Shown here one piece after another: positions 44,558-53,108 of a stretch of 64,000 nt of DNA; the first letter of the stretch is position 1, and every line of letters begins with the position of its first letter. This DNA is from Acetobacteraceae bacterium. GTDB taxonomy: Bacteria; Pseudomonadota; Alphaproteobacteria; Acetobacterales; Acetobacteraceae. Made by a program: the position numbers and the translations under genes. The notes beneath the pieces are model-generated. The model did not search any database and was not told where the DNA came from. It saw only the letters and a program-made list of their open reading frames with translations. The stretch spans positions 1 through 64,000 of the forward strand of contig JASHOA010000024.1 of assembly GCA_030041375.1 (NCBI GenBank), given 5' to 3'.

Positions 44558-46738
44558 CTATTTCGAGTGCGCCAGCCATTTTCTCAGCACGTTCTCGAGG
44601 AGCCGCGAAACCGGGCCCTCGAACCCTTTCCGCCAGAGGCTGCCGCAGAAGGTGATGGAGCCGACCGAGAATACCGCACCGCCGTGCGCAGTCTCGAAAT
44701 AAACGATCTCGGCCCGCTTCAGTGCCTCTGCCGGCTCGCCGGACACGGTCACAAGGTGCGTCAGAAGCTCTTCCGGCACGGTGACGAACGAGGCGGGGGG
44801 ATCTTCGGAGCGCGCCAGGATCACGGCGTTATCGGGCGTTCCGAGCGTGGCATCGGCGCGGTCGAGCTCGAAGCCGGCGGCGCCGCCGCCCGAGAGTCCG
44901 TAATCGCCGATGATCTCGTCGTCGATGCCGGCGAAGAGCCAGGCGTGCCTGGCTTCGTGCGAGGCGGCGAGCCGGCGGTAATGCGTGCCCTCGAACAATC
45001 CCTGGCCGGAGAAGCCGACGCCCGCGAGGCGCTGCGGCGGCCGGCGGTTGCGCCGCCAGAGCCCGCCATATTGTCCGTCCGTCGCGTGATAGTATTCGCC
45101 GGGCTCGGCGGCCCAGGCGCGGATGCCGCCCTCGGCCCGCCTGACTTCGATGACGTGCGGTGCTGCCTGCTCGCGCGCGATCCGCCAGTAGAAGCCGTTA
45201 CCGCCGAGATAGCCGAGCCTGCCGCCGCGGCGGTGCGCATATTCCTCCAGCGCATCGAGGGTGCGGAGCGTGTGGTATTCGGGATGGGATCCGGTCAGCA
45301 CCACGCGATAGGGCGCGAGCAGTGCTGCGCCCTCTTCGTCGAGATCTTCGTCCGTGATCACGTCGACCGCGAAGCGCTTTTCCGCAAGCCATGCGAGGAT
45401 ATGCGAATCCGCCGGATAATGCCGAAGGCCGGAGCCGCGCGCATCATTGAAGGTGAGAAACCCCGGCCGCATCGTGAGCCAGGGGCGGAGCCGTGAGGAG
45501 AAGGCGATGCCGCTCTCGTCGGCATGGCGATTGTAGGTGGAGCGGCCGTAGAGCGGATAATCGTCGGGATTGTACGGATAGGCGGCCCAGGCTTTGGCCC
45601 GGGCGCGGTACGCGGCATCGGCGTTGTCGCGCGCGTGGTTGGCGTAGGCCTGGTAGGTGAAGGTGGGTGCCAGGAACGCGATCGGCGCGAACGGCCCGGC
45701 GCGCCGCGGCAGAACATAGAAGGGAAGCCAATCCTCGCCTTCCTCGCCAGCGAGATGGAAGGCGTAGGCGCCGCTCGAGAGATCGTCCGGAACGGTCCAG
45801 GAAAAATCTTTTTCCCAACAGCAATCGTCGAAATCGTCGGTGTGGAAATGGATGGCTGCGTAATCGGCGGGCGCATGGCGCCAGCACATTTCGCGCCCGC
45901 TCCAGCTTGCCCCGACGACGGCGCGGGTCGGGCGATTGACGAGCCGGCCATGACAGGCTTCGGGGCCGGTGTCGTGGATGTCCTGGGTCGTGATGCCGAT
46001 CGAGAAGTCCCATGCCGCGAGCAGCGGGCCGTGCGGCCCTTCGAGCGGATCGGCCATGTCCTCGCAAAATCCGCCAAGAATCGCCGGCGCTTCGATTTTG
46101 CCCGTGAAATGGAGATGCGGGTGCGCGGCCCCGGTGGCCCCGATCAGCACCGTTGCGCGCGCCGGCAGGAGAAGTCCCGGCACGGCGGCGTCCGCGGTAG
46201 CGGCCTTCCCGCCGGCAAGCGCCTGCTGCCCGACGCGGATGCGTCCCGTCGCGGGATCGGCGCTGGCCCAGATTCGCCACCAGCGGCCGCCTGGCAGCTT
46301 CGTTTCGGTAGCGAGCGCCGCGGTGCCGCCCGGCCAGGCAAGTTCGGCTGATACGCCGCCAGGGCCAGCCGTGATGCGCGCGCTCGTGCCGTCCTGCTCC
46401 TCGCTCAGCACCGCGCGCGGCGAACCGTCGAAGCCGGGCTGCACGAGGGCGGTCCAGGTTCGTGCACCAGGCTGTGCGGCGGGTCCGCGTGGCACGATGC
46501 CGTACGAGCCCTGGCGAATTTCCTGCCGGCGTCCGGCGATGCGTTGCGCGAAGATGCGGGAGAGATCTTCGAAATGTACGCCTGGCCCCTCCGGGTTGGG
46601 GTCGGCCGAACGAACGCCGAGCAGCCGCACCCGATACGTTCCGCCGTCGCGCACGCTGACATGCGCCGCGAAGGTCTCTCCCGGTCGGTGCGAAAGGCGG
46701 TCGAGATAGCCGGTGATGGGAAGTTCGGCCTCGCTCAT
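44558..46738 (-). CDS. N,N-dimethylformamidase large-subunit-like protein
   Basis: The 726-residue product resembles the large subunit of DMFase, an iron enzyme that hydrolyses N-substituted formamides. An N-terminal beta-rich region with a concanavalin-like part (about 1-260) is followed by the domain with FTYQAYANHARDNA, STYNRHADESGIAFSSRLRP and LTGSHPEYHT. These segments probably supply the two tyrosines and one glutamate that bind iron in DMFase, although I mapped them by motif only. No small-subunit gene is seen nearby. The ATG at 46738 was chosen because of the MSEAELPITGYLDRLSHRPG start, and 46780 is an alternative. Confidence 0.75.
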   Translation of the reverse strand: MSEAELPITGYLDRLSHRPGETFAAHVSVRDGGTYRVRLLGVRSADPNPEGPGVHFEDLSRIFAQRIAGRRQEIRQGSYGIVPRGPAAQPGARTWTALVQPGFDGSPRAVLSEEQDGTSARITAGPGGVSAELAWPGGTAALATETKLPGGRWWRIWASADPATGRIRVGQQALAGGKAATADAAVPGLLLPARATVLIGATGAAHPHLHFTGKIEAPAILGGFCEDMADPLEGPHGPLLAAWDFSIGITTQDIHDTGPEACHGRLVNRPTRAVVGASWSGREMCWRHAPADYAAIHFHTDDFDDCCWEKDFSWTVPDDLSSGAYAFHLAGEEGEDWLPFYVLPRRAGPFAPIAFLAPTFTYQAYANHARDNADAAYRARAKAWAAYPYNPDDYPLYGRSTYNRHADESGIAFSSRLRPWLTMRPGFLTFNDARGSGLRHYPADSHILAWLAEKRFAVDVITDEDLDEEGAALLAPYRVVLTGSHPEYHTLRTLDALEEYAHRRGGRLGYLGGNGFYWRIAREQAAPHVIEVRRAEGGIRAWAAEPGEYYHATDGQYGGLWRRNRRPPQRLAGVGFSGQGLFEGTHYRRLAASHEARHAWLFAGIDDEIIGDYGLSGGGAAGFELDRADATLGTPDNAVILARSEDPPASFVTVPEELLTHLVTVSGEPAEALKRAEIVYFETAHGGAVFSVGSITFCGSLWRKGFEGPVSRLLENVLRKWLAHSK

Positions 46739-47391
46739 GCGGCGCTGCCCGGCGTCATGCCGATGCCCCGGGATTCCCAAAGTGGCTGGCGCAAGCTGTC
46801 AAGTGCGGGTGGATGCGCGATGCCGCTGGCGGCTTGCGCGGGACGCGCCGGGAGCGAGTGGAGCGGCGCAGAAATCGTTCACGATGGGATACTCGGTTGG
46901 CTGCCTCACCGATCCTTTTCGGGCGATCCAGGTTCAGTTGACGCTCACCACTGCCCGCGGGGCCGGGCTGAAGACCCTGCCGGTCACCAACGCCAATGGT
47001 GATCCGGCGAAGCAGGCTTTTCAATTCCGCTCGAAGCCGTGAGTGGGAGCGTGCCCGACCGTCCGGCCGGGCCCGATCATTACAACGATATCGTCATCGG
47101 GACATGGCGCCGTTAGTTGCTTTAGACCAATGAGCGCCGCCCGCGCGGTCCCCATGGGGGAGGGTGGGTGTGGCCGCGCAGGCAGCGGGCGGTAAGCGTG
47201 GCCCAACACGCGCGCCGCCCGCACCGGAAGAAGCCGCGCTTTGTGTGCGGCAGCCGTCCGGGGTGAAGCCGCCATACTTCATCCCTCACGCCGCGATCGG
47301 CGCCTCGAGAGCTGCGTGGTGGCCGGTGGAAGAAGAGCCCGGCTCCCGAAACTTCCGCGAGACCGGTCATGAAATTCCTGCAAGGAGAGCT
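46739..47391. other. Intergenic region with one doubtful small ORF
   Basis: About 650 bp without a firm gene. A plus-strand frame from the ATG at 46884 to 47042 gives a 52-residue product (MGYSVGCLTDPFRAIQVQL and so on) of plausible composition, which could be a remnant or a small protein, but it has no clear ribosome binding site. The rest (47043-47391) has short frames on both strands with no recognisable product. Confidence 0.4.
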
Positions 47392-50300
47392 TCAGAACAG
47401 GCTCGGTTGCCGCGCCTCGTTGCGCTTCCGCGCACGCGCCCCCTCGGCGGTGACCAATTCCGCTGCGATTTCAGAGAGGAAAGGCGAGGGCGGCAGCGCG
47501 CGCACGGCGCCGCGCCAGAACCGCTTGACGGCGCGGGTGAGGAACAGCCGGTCCTTGGCGCGGGTCATGGCAACGTAGAAAAGCCGCCGCTCCTCGGCGG
47601 CTTCCCGCTCGTCCCCTTCCGATGGAGCGCCGAACGAAAACGGCACCAGCCCGGCTTCCATGCCCACCACGAACACGACCGGAAACTCCAGCCCCTTGGC
47701 CGCGTGCATGGTCAACAACGAGACCCGGTCGGCCCGTGCGTCGCGGAAATCGGCCTCGGTGGACAGGGCCACCGCCTCCAGAAGCCGCGAGCGAGCGCCG
47801 CCGACAGTGTCCGCGGCGGCGATCGCAACGAGCCAGCCCCTTGCCTCGGCGAGCGCGGCCGCATCGGCCTGTCCAGCCCTGCGCGCTGCTTCGGCTGCCG
47901 TGGCGATATGCGACGGCAGGCCTGTCTCCGCCGGTCCATCCGTCGCATCCAAGAGATCGAGGATCACCTGCACACCCGGATGCCCGGCAATCGGCGCGGG
48001 AGAGCTTTTCATGAACGGAATGCCGGCGCGGTCGAACGCCGCCCGCAGCGCCGCCGACTGCGCATCGGTGCGATAGAGCACGGCGCAATCGGCGAAGCCG
48101 AGCGACTTGCCGGAGGCCGTGCCGTCCCCGTTGCGGTTGGCCGCGAGCAGATCGTGCCCGCCCAGCAGGTCCTCGATCGCTGCGGCGACGAAGCCGGCCT
48201 CCGCCGCCTCATCTGGAGCGGCATGGATCATGACCGCGGTTCCCATCGGACGGGTCACGCCGTCAGCCGTCGCCCCGATGAAACACGCTGCCGCGGTGAC
48301 GATGGTCCCGCTCGAGCGGTAGTTGCGCTTAAGGCGCATCGTCGGGGCAGAAGGAAAATCCTGCCGAAAGCGCGTAAAGCAGGTCGCATCTGCGCCGCGA
48401 AAGCCGTAGATGGCCTGATCGGGATCGCCGATCACGCACAGATTGCCGCCTGCCCCGGCAATCAGCCGCAACAGCCGGTATTGCTGCTCGTCGAGATCCT
48501 GGAATTCGTCGGCAACGACATGGGAAAAGCGGCTGCGCCAGGACACGGCGAGGGCGCCGTGCGCCTGGAGAAGATCGGCCGACAGGGCGATGAGATCGTC
48601 GAAATCGAGCCAGTTCTGCTCCCGGCCGATCCGCTCGAGCAGGGCGCGCGCGTCGCGCTCTTCCCCCGTGCTGGCCGCGCCGGTACGTTTGAGCGTCGAG
48701 ACGGATTTGAGGAGGCGAAGGGCTCGGGTCCGGCTGACGCCGAGCGCCCCGGCCAGCGCCGCCGTGCGCTCCGCCTCGCCGGCGATCCGGAAGTCCGGGG
48801 CGAGCCCGATGCATCCGCCGTGGGCACGCAGGATTGCCAGCCCGAGTGAATGGAAACTGTGCACGGCGACCGACCGCGCCTCGTCCCGCAGCAGTGCCGC
48901 AAGCCGGATGCGCAATTCCTCGGTTGCCTTGCGCGTGAAGGTGACCGCCAGACAGGAGGCGGGGGGAACGCCGCACGCGCGCACCAGATACGCGACGCGA
49001 TGGGTGAGCAGGCGCGTCTTGCCCGAGCCGGGACCGGCGAGGACCATCAGCGGGCCGTCCGTCATCGCGGCGGCCTCCGCCTGATCGGCGTCGAGAGCGG
49101 CCAGGATGCCGGTGCGGCCCGAGGATTGCGGCAGGGCGGGGGCGGAGGACGAAGCCGCTTCGTCCGACGCATCAGCCTGCACCGTGGGTCTCGGGGCACG
49201 CGCGCGGCGCAGGGTCGGGGCATCGAACAGCAATCGGCTGCCGGCGAGACGATCGACTTCACCGTCCTCGAACAGCCGGATCACGCCATATTCGCCGTCA
49301 TAGCCCGCCTGCCGGATCACCTTGCCGGCGCGCAGCCGGACCACCGCCTCCCCGAGCAGCGGATGGACCCTGGCAACGTCTTCGGCCGGCATCGTTTCCA
49401 GCACCGCAAGCTCTGGCCCGAGGGTAGTGACCGTGCGGTCATAGGCGCTTGTTGCGGTTTTCGAACCGACGCCGCTGCCGAGAATCTCCGAGAGAATCTC
49501 GGGCAGGGGCACGAGATTGGAGACCGCCCCCGCCGTGGGCGGCGGCACCGCCGCGGCTTCGCTGCGGTCGGCCAGCGTTTCCACGCGATGGGCCACGCCG
49601 ATCGTGACCGGGCGGCCGCAGACCGGACAGCGACCCTGCATCGCCATCGTCTGTTTCGGGTCGAGCCGCACGCCGCAGGCGCGGTGCCCGTCCAGGTGGT
49701 ATTTGCCTTCCTCGGGGAAGAACTCGATTGTCCCCTCATAACCCTCGCCGGTCTCGAGCGCCCGGCGGATCGCGAAATAGTCCGGTGCGCCTGAAAAGCG
49801 GGTGGCCTCGCGGCCGAGCTTGCCGGGCGAATGGGCGTCCGAATTGGAGGTGAGGCGCAGCCGGTCGAGCGAGGAGACGCGCCAGTTCATCTCCGGGTCC
49901 GAGGAGAGACCGGTCTCGGCCGCAAAGATATGCCCGGCAAGGTCGCCATAGCACTCCGCGATGGAATCGAAACCCGATTGCGAGCCCAGCGCGGCGAACC
50001 AGGGGGTCCAGATATGAGCCGGGACGAGATAACAGTCCGGTCCCGATTCCAGCGTGATTTCCAAAAGATCGCGCGAGTCGAGCCCCAGGATCGGCCGTCC
50101 GTCCGAGGCGATGTTGCCGATGCGTGCCAGACTTGCCGCCAGCCGCTCGACCGTGGCGAGATCGGTCGCATAGATCAGGTGGTGGATCTTCCGGGTCTTC
50201 TCGCCCTTCTTGTAGATGGTCGAGATCTCGGTGGAGAGCATGAAGGACGCGGGCTGCCGGCAAACCGGGGGAAGGGTTTCCAGGAGTGCGGACTCGATCT

Positions 50301-50505
50301 CGGGCCGGAGGCGAAACAAGCCTCCGTCGGCTGGAACCAGCTTGTCCTTGATCTCGGCGAGCCAGCCAGGATGCACGCAATCGCCGGTGCCGACCACCGC
50401 AATCCCCTTGCGCGCCGCCCACCAGAACAGGTGTTCGAGGTCGAGATCCCGGCTCGTGGCACGGGAATATTTCGAGTGGACATGCAGGTCGGCGTGGAAG
50501 CTCAT
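47392..50505 (-). CDS. PHP domain-zinc finger-UvrD helicase fusion protein
   Basis: This 1037-residue protein joins a YqxK-like PHP phosphoesterase domain (about 1-270; DLHVHSKYSRATS, SNSDAHSPG) to a CxxC element (CPVCGRPV, 293-300) and a full superfamily 1A UvrD/PcrA helicase (about 465-1020). The helicase has Walker A AGPGSGKT (490-497), the ADEFQD box, DPDQAIYGFRGA and YVAMTRAKDRL. The C-terminus ends in RQPSLF, which fits the beta-clamp-binding pentapeptide Q-x-(S/D)-L-F. A combined nuclease or phosphatase and helicase acting at DNA repair sites is the likely role. The gene stands alone. Confidence 0.88.
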   Translation of the reverse strand: MSFHADLHVHSKYSRATSRDLDLEHLFWWAARKGIAVVGTGDCVHPGWLAEIKDKLVPADGGLFRLRPEIESALLETLPPVCRQPASFMLSTEISTIYKKGEKTRKIHHLIYATDLATVERLAASLARIGNIASDGRPILGLDSRDLLEITLESGPDCYLVPAHIWTPWFAALGSQSGFDSIAECYGDLAGHIFAAETGLSSDPEMNWRVSSLDRLRLTSNSDAHSPGKLGREATRFSGAPDYFAIRRALETGEGYEGTIEFFPEEGKYHLDGHRACGVRLDPKQTMAMQGRCPVCGRPVTIGVAHRVETLADRSEAAAVPPPTAGAVSNLVPLPEILSEILGSGVGSKTATSAYDRTVTTLGPELAVLETMPAEDVARVHPLLGEAVVRLRAGKVIRQAGYDGEYGVIRLFEDGEVDRLAGSRLLFDAPTLRRARAPRPTVQADASDEAASSSAPALPQSSGRTGILAALDADQAEAAAMTDGPLMVLAGPGSGKTRLLTHRVAYLVRACGVPPASCLAVTFTRKATEELRIRLAALLRDEARSVAVHSFHSLGLAILRAHGGCIGLAPDFRIAGEAERTAALAGALGVSRTRALRLLKSVSTLKRTGAASTGEERDARALLERIGREQNWLDFDDLIALSADLLQAHGALAVSWRSRFSHVVADEFQDLDEQQYRLLRLIAGAGGNLCVIGDPDQAIYGFRGADATCFTRFRQDFPSAPTMRLKRNYRSSGTIVTAAACFIGATADGVTRPMGTAVMIHAAPDEAAEAGFVAAAIEDLLGGHDLLAANRNGDGTASGKSLGFADCAVLYRTDAQSAALRAAFDRAGIPFMKSSPAPIAGHPGVQVILDLLDATDGPAETGLPSHIATAAEAARRAGQADAAALAEARGWLVAIAAADTVGGARSRLLEAVALSTEADFRDARADRVSLLTMHAAKGLEFPVVFVVGMEAGLVPFSFGAPSEGDEREAAEERRLFYVAMTRAKDRLFLTRAVKRFWRGAVRALPPSPFLSEIAAELVTAEGARARKRNEARQPSLF

Positions 50506-50930
50506 GGCGCAAGGCTATTCCGGCTTGCCGAAAGGGGGCAGAGCGAGTCCTCCGACTCGGAGTCGGTCATGGGCGAACGGCTCCTCGTCTGGTGTGCCGA
50601 CTCCAACACTTGATACCGTAGGATGCACTCTGGCGGTCGGCACACCACTCTTTATTTTCAGTGGCCTCTCATCCCCTTTCGTTTGCTGCCGCCGGCAGCA
50701 AACGGCGGGGGCAGGACACGAGCAGGAAGAAAGAGCCCGGTCACATGGTTGGCAGCGACAGGGCGAAGGATTGCTTCGCGCTGCAAAGCAGCGCCGGCGG
50801 GCGGTGCGTGCCCTCTCAGGCGCGGAATGAGATTCTATCCTCCCGTATCAGGAGCCAATCCGCCGCCGACATGGGAAATGCCGGAATCATCCCGTTTTGG
50901 CCGCGATTCTGCACCTCCCGCGCGATATTT
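50506..50930. other. Intergenic region with a palindrome
   Basis: About 425 bp between two minus-strand genes. The only clear structure is the 25-bp palindrome at 50680-50704. Short frames on the plus strand lack features. Confidence 0.5.
50680..50704. repeat. 25-bp perfect palindrome (arms CGTTTGCTGCCG)
   Basis: Twelve-base arms meet around a single C, so the structure is better suited to protein binding than to an RNA loop. Its outer seven bases (CGTTTGC/GCAAACG) are the same as in the palindrome in the PEP-CTERM leader at 37023. No U-run follows on either strand. Confidence 0.6.
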
Positions 50931-51839
50931 TCAGGGCGGCAACCCCTCCTGCGAGGCACCCAGGCGCTGATTCTGTTGCAGATATTTCTGTATCAGGCCC
51001 TGTGCCTCGTCGGTGCGGATCAACACATTGAACGAGTGGTCCTCCATTTTGAGTGACTCCTCCAGAGGCATGTTCCAGGATGCATTGATGACCCTCTTGA
51101 TCAGCCTGAGAGCAGCCGGAGAGAGCGCCGCCAGCCGCGTGGCGAGTTGCATCGCCGCGGGCATGAGTTGATCGGGCGGAACCGCCTTCATCACGATGCC
51201 ATAACGCACGGCCGTCTCGGCATCGATATCCTTTCCCAGCATGATGAGCTGTTTGGCGCGAGCGATCCCGATCAGCCGCGGCAGGCGTACCGCGCCACCT
51301 GCGCCAGGAAGCAATCCCAGGGTGACCTCCGGCAATCCGATCTCGCCCGGGTCCGTCATGATGCGAAAATCACATGCCAGGGAAAGCTCGACGCCGCCGC
51401 CCTCGGCGTGGCCGTTGATGGCGGCAATGGTCGGCTTCGGGAGATCTTCCAGCTCCTGAAAGGTTCTGTCGGTTGCGTTGATCGCGTACTGGGGCGGCGC
51501 CGGAGCGACACTCTTTGGCCCGGCCGGCGGCAGGAATTCTCTGGTATTGAAATGCTGCATGAAGAAATCCGGCACGCCCCCGGTGAAGATAACGACACGT
51601 GTCTCTGCATCGGCGTCCACCTGATGCACAAGGTCGCGGATTTCCGCGGTCATTGCGATCGTCAGCAGATTGGTCGGCGGATTGTAGAAGCGTACGACCA
51701 GGATGGCGCCGTGCCGCTCGACCCGGAGATATTTGTATCCTGCCATGGCCTGGTCGAGCGGCGACGCCGCGGCGGCCTCTGCGCAAGCCATTGCGAAGAT
51801 CGTCAAAACCAGTGCGATTGTGCGAAGAGAAGCCTTCAT
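50931..51839 (-). CDS. Enoyl-CoA hydratase/isomerase family protein with signal peptide
   Basis: The 302-residue product is a crotonase-fold protein with the oxyanion-hole segment GHAEGGGVELSLACDFRIM and GLPEVTLGLLPGAGGAVRLP carrying the usual glutamate. Unusually, it starts with MKASLRTIALVLTIFAMACA, a convincing Sec signal peptide, with a cysteine that might be lipidated. The ATG at 51839 has a perfect GGGGAGGA upstream, so the signal is part of the real protein. Cytoplasmic CoA chemistry would not work in the periplasm, so the role must differ. Confidence 0.82.
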   Translation of the reverse strand: MKASLRTIALVLTIFAMACAEAAAASPLDQAMAGYKYLRVERHGAILVVRFYNPPTNLLTIAMTAEIRDLVHQVDADAETRVVIFTGGVPDFFMQHFNTREFLPPAGPKSVAPAPPQYAINATDRTFQELEDLPKPTIAAINGHAEGGGVELSLACDFRIMTDPGEIGLPEVTLGLLPGAGGAVRLPRLIGIARAKQLIMLGKDIDAETAVRYGIVMKAVPPDQLMPAAMQLATRLAALSPAALRLIKRVINASWNMPLEESLKMEDHSFNVLIRTDEAQGLIQKYLQQNQRLGASQEGLPP

Positions 51840-52457
51840 TTGCGTCCTCCCCATTGACACATCGAAGCGAGGCGGCGGCAGGGAAACAGCAGAAACCGGA
51901 AAGTTGCAGCAACTGCGGGCAGACTCTGTCGGTTGCGCTGCCGCTCCGCCGACGGCCGATCATTCTGCGCCTCAGGCCGAGCGAGGGCAAACGGGTGTCC
52001 GCCCCTGCCGTTCAGCGCCTGCCGGTCATGGACTTGGCGGGCCGGCAGACTCGGTAGCCGGCAATGCCTGTGCCGCCGATAGAGGGGCCAGCAGTACCTT
52101 CAGATGCTTGGCGATGAGCCGGGCGTCCTTATCGCTCGGCAGGTTCGGATAGAGGCGCGGCGGGGCAGGATGGAAGCCTGTGGCAGAGCCGCCAGCCCAG
52201 CGCAGACGCGCTGTTACACTCGCGTGGTCTATGCCGGCTCGTTCTATCCCCTCACGTCCGCGTTCAGGGTGTATCCCCATGCGGTGCCCGCCGAGAGCGC
52301 AACCATAGCGCGTAGCGTCCGGCTTTCAGTCCCGCGTTATTTCCGGCCAGATTTCCGGAAATCGAGAGAGCTTGAGAATGAGCAGGTCAGGTCGATCTTC
52401 GCTTGCGAGGCATCGCGCGCGCTTCTTCGGCAGCGCTTCGTCGAGCCCGTCGGGTTG
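51840..52457. other. Region of decayed sequence, no intact gene
   Basis: No gene of normal appearance is present. A minus-strand frame at about 52026-52230 includes VTARLRWAGGSATGF, which faintly resembles the C-terminal part of a serine recombinase, but this is weak. The region leads into the toxin-antitoxin remnants at 52458. Confidence 0.4.
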
Positions 52458-52544
52458 AGCCTGAAGGCGCTGCTTGCATCGGCTCCGCTCGAGGGGATCG
52501 ACCTAGACCGCAGCCGTGACCTCGGGCGCGACGTCGATCTGTGA
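52458..52544 (+). pseudogene. Phd/YefM-type antitoxin, C-terminal remnant
   Basis: The frame gives LSLKALLASAPLEGIDLDRS followed by RDLGRDVDL and a stop, the characteristic C-terminal tail of a group of Phd-type antitoxins that neutralise VapC toxins. The stop overlaps a GTG as GTGA, exactly as in intact phd-vapC pairs. No recognisable Phd DNA-binding part is found upstream, so the gene looks truncated. Confidence 0.5.
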
Positions 52545-52567
52545 GCTGCCTGATCGACACGAACATC
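52541..52567 (+). pseudogene. VapC toxin, N-terminal remnant
   Basis: The GTG opens VSCLIDTNI, the conserved first strand of PIN-domain VapC toxins with the first catalytic aspartate. The likeness ends after nine residues and unrelated sequence follows. The matching C-terminal part is found at 55449-55587 in the same orientation. Confidence 0.5.
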
Positions 52568-52721
52568 ATGACGGATCGAGGTCCCGCCGCTCGTCGACCA
52601 AGCGACATCCGACGCTATACAGGCGCATCTGCGCGCCCGCAATCCGAAGATCACGCCGGCGCGCGTTGTCAGCGGTCCGACCCTCTTTACCCCGCCGCAC
52701 GGGACGGAAAGCGGTTCGCTG

Positions 52722-52889
52722 ACACGATCCGCGAGAAGGTGGCGAAGATCGGTGCAAAGATCAAAGATCGTCGCTCACGCCCTCTACTCAGTCTTCCAGA
52801 TGGCCGAGGTGGCGGTGCCGCGCAATCAGTTCCGGCGCATCCTCGGCATGTTTGACGGTCTGCGACCATGGGAGCCTCTGCCATATTGA
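52722..52889 (+). pseudogene. IS1380-like transposase, frameshifted 3' remnant
   Basis: One frame gives DTIREKVAKIGAKIK. After a frame change at about 52763 the next gives VAHALYSVFQMAEVAVPRNQ and FRRILGMFDGLRP up to the stop at 52887-52889. Together they match the C-terminal end of alphaproteobacterial IS1380-type transposases. The rest of the element is absent or too decayed to see. Confidence 0.6.
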
Positions 52890-53108
52890 CGACAGAGAAC
52901 ATCCGCACGGGACGAACCACAGGCGAAGTGTGCCCGCATCGTTGCAAAACGGACCGGAATTGCGCCGCCAAGGCGGACCAGTGCGACCCTCCCGGCTGTT
53001 GGCCACCGTCTTTGCGCATGCTCGCTTTCCGGTTTGGTCGGAATCGGGATATTCTCGCGTCAATCAGGGGCGGATGGGCCGTCCATCAGGGAAGGGGTTG
53101 GCGGTGAC

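Noticed and set aside
50680-50704. Palindrome as a rho-independent terminator
   Set aside because: There is no U-run on either strand and the loop would be a single base.
50661-51056. Plus-strand frame downstream of the palindrome at 50680
   Set aside because: It runs into the antisense of the crotonase gene and has no recognisable product.
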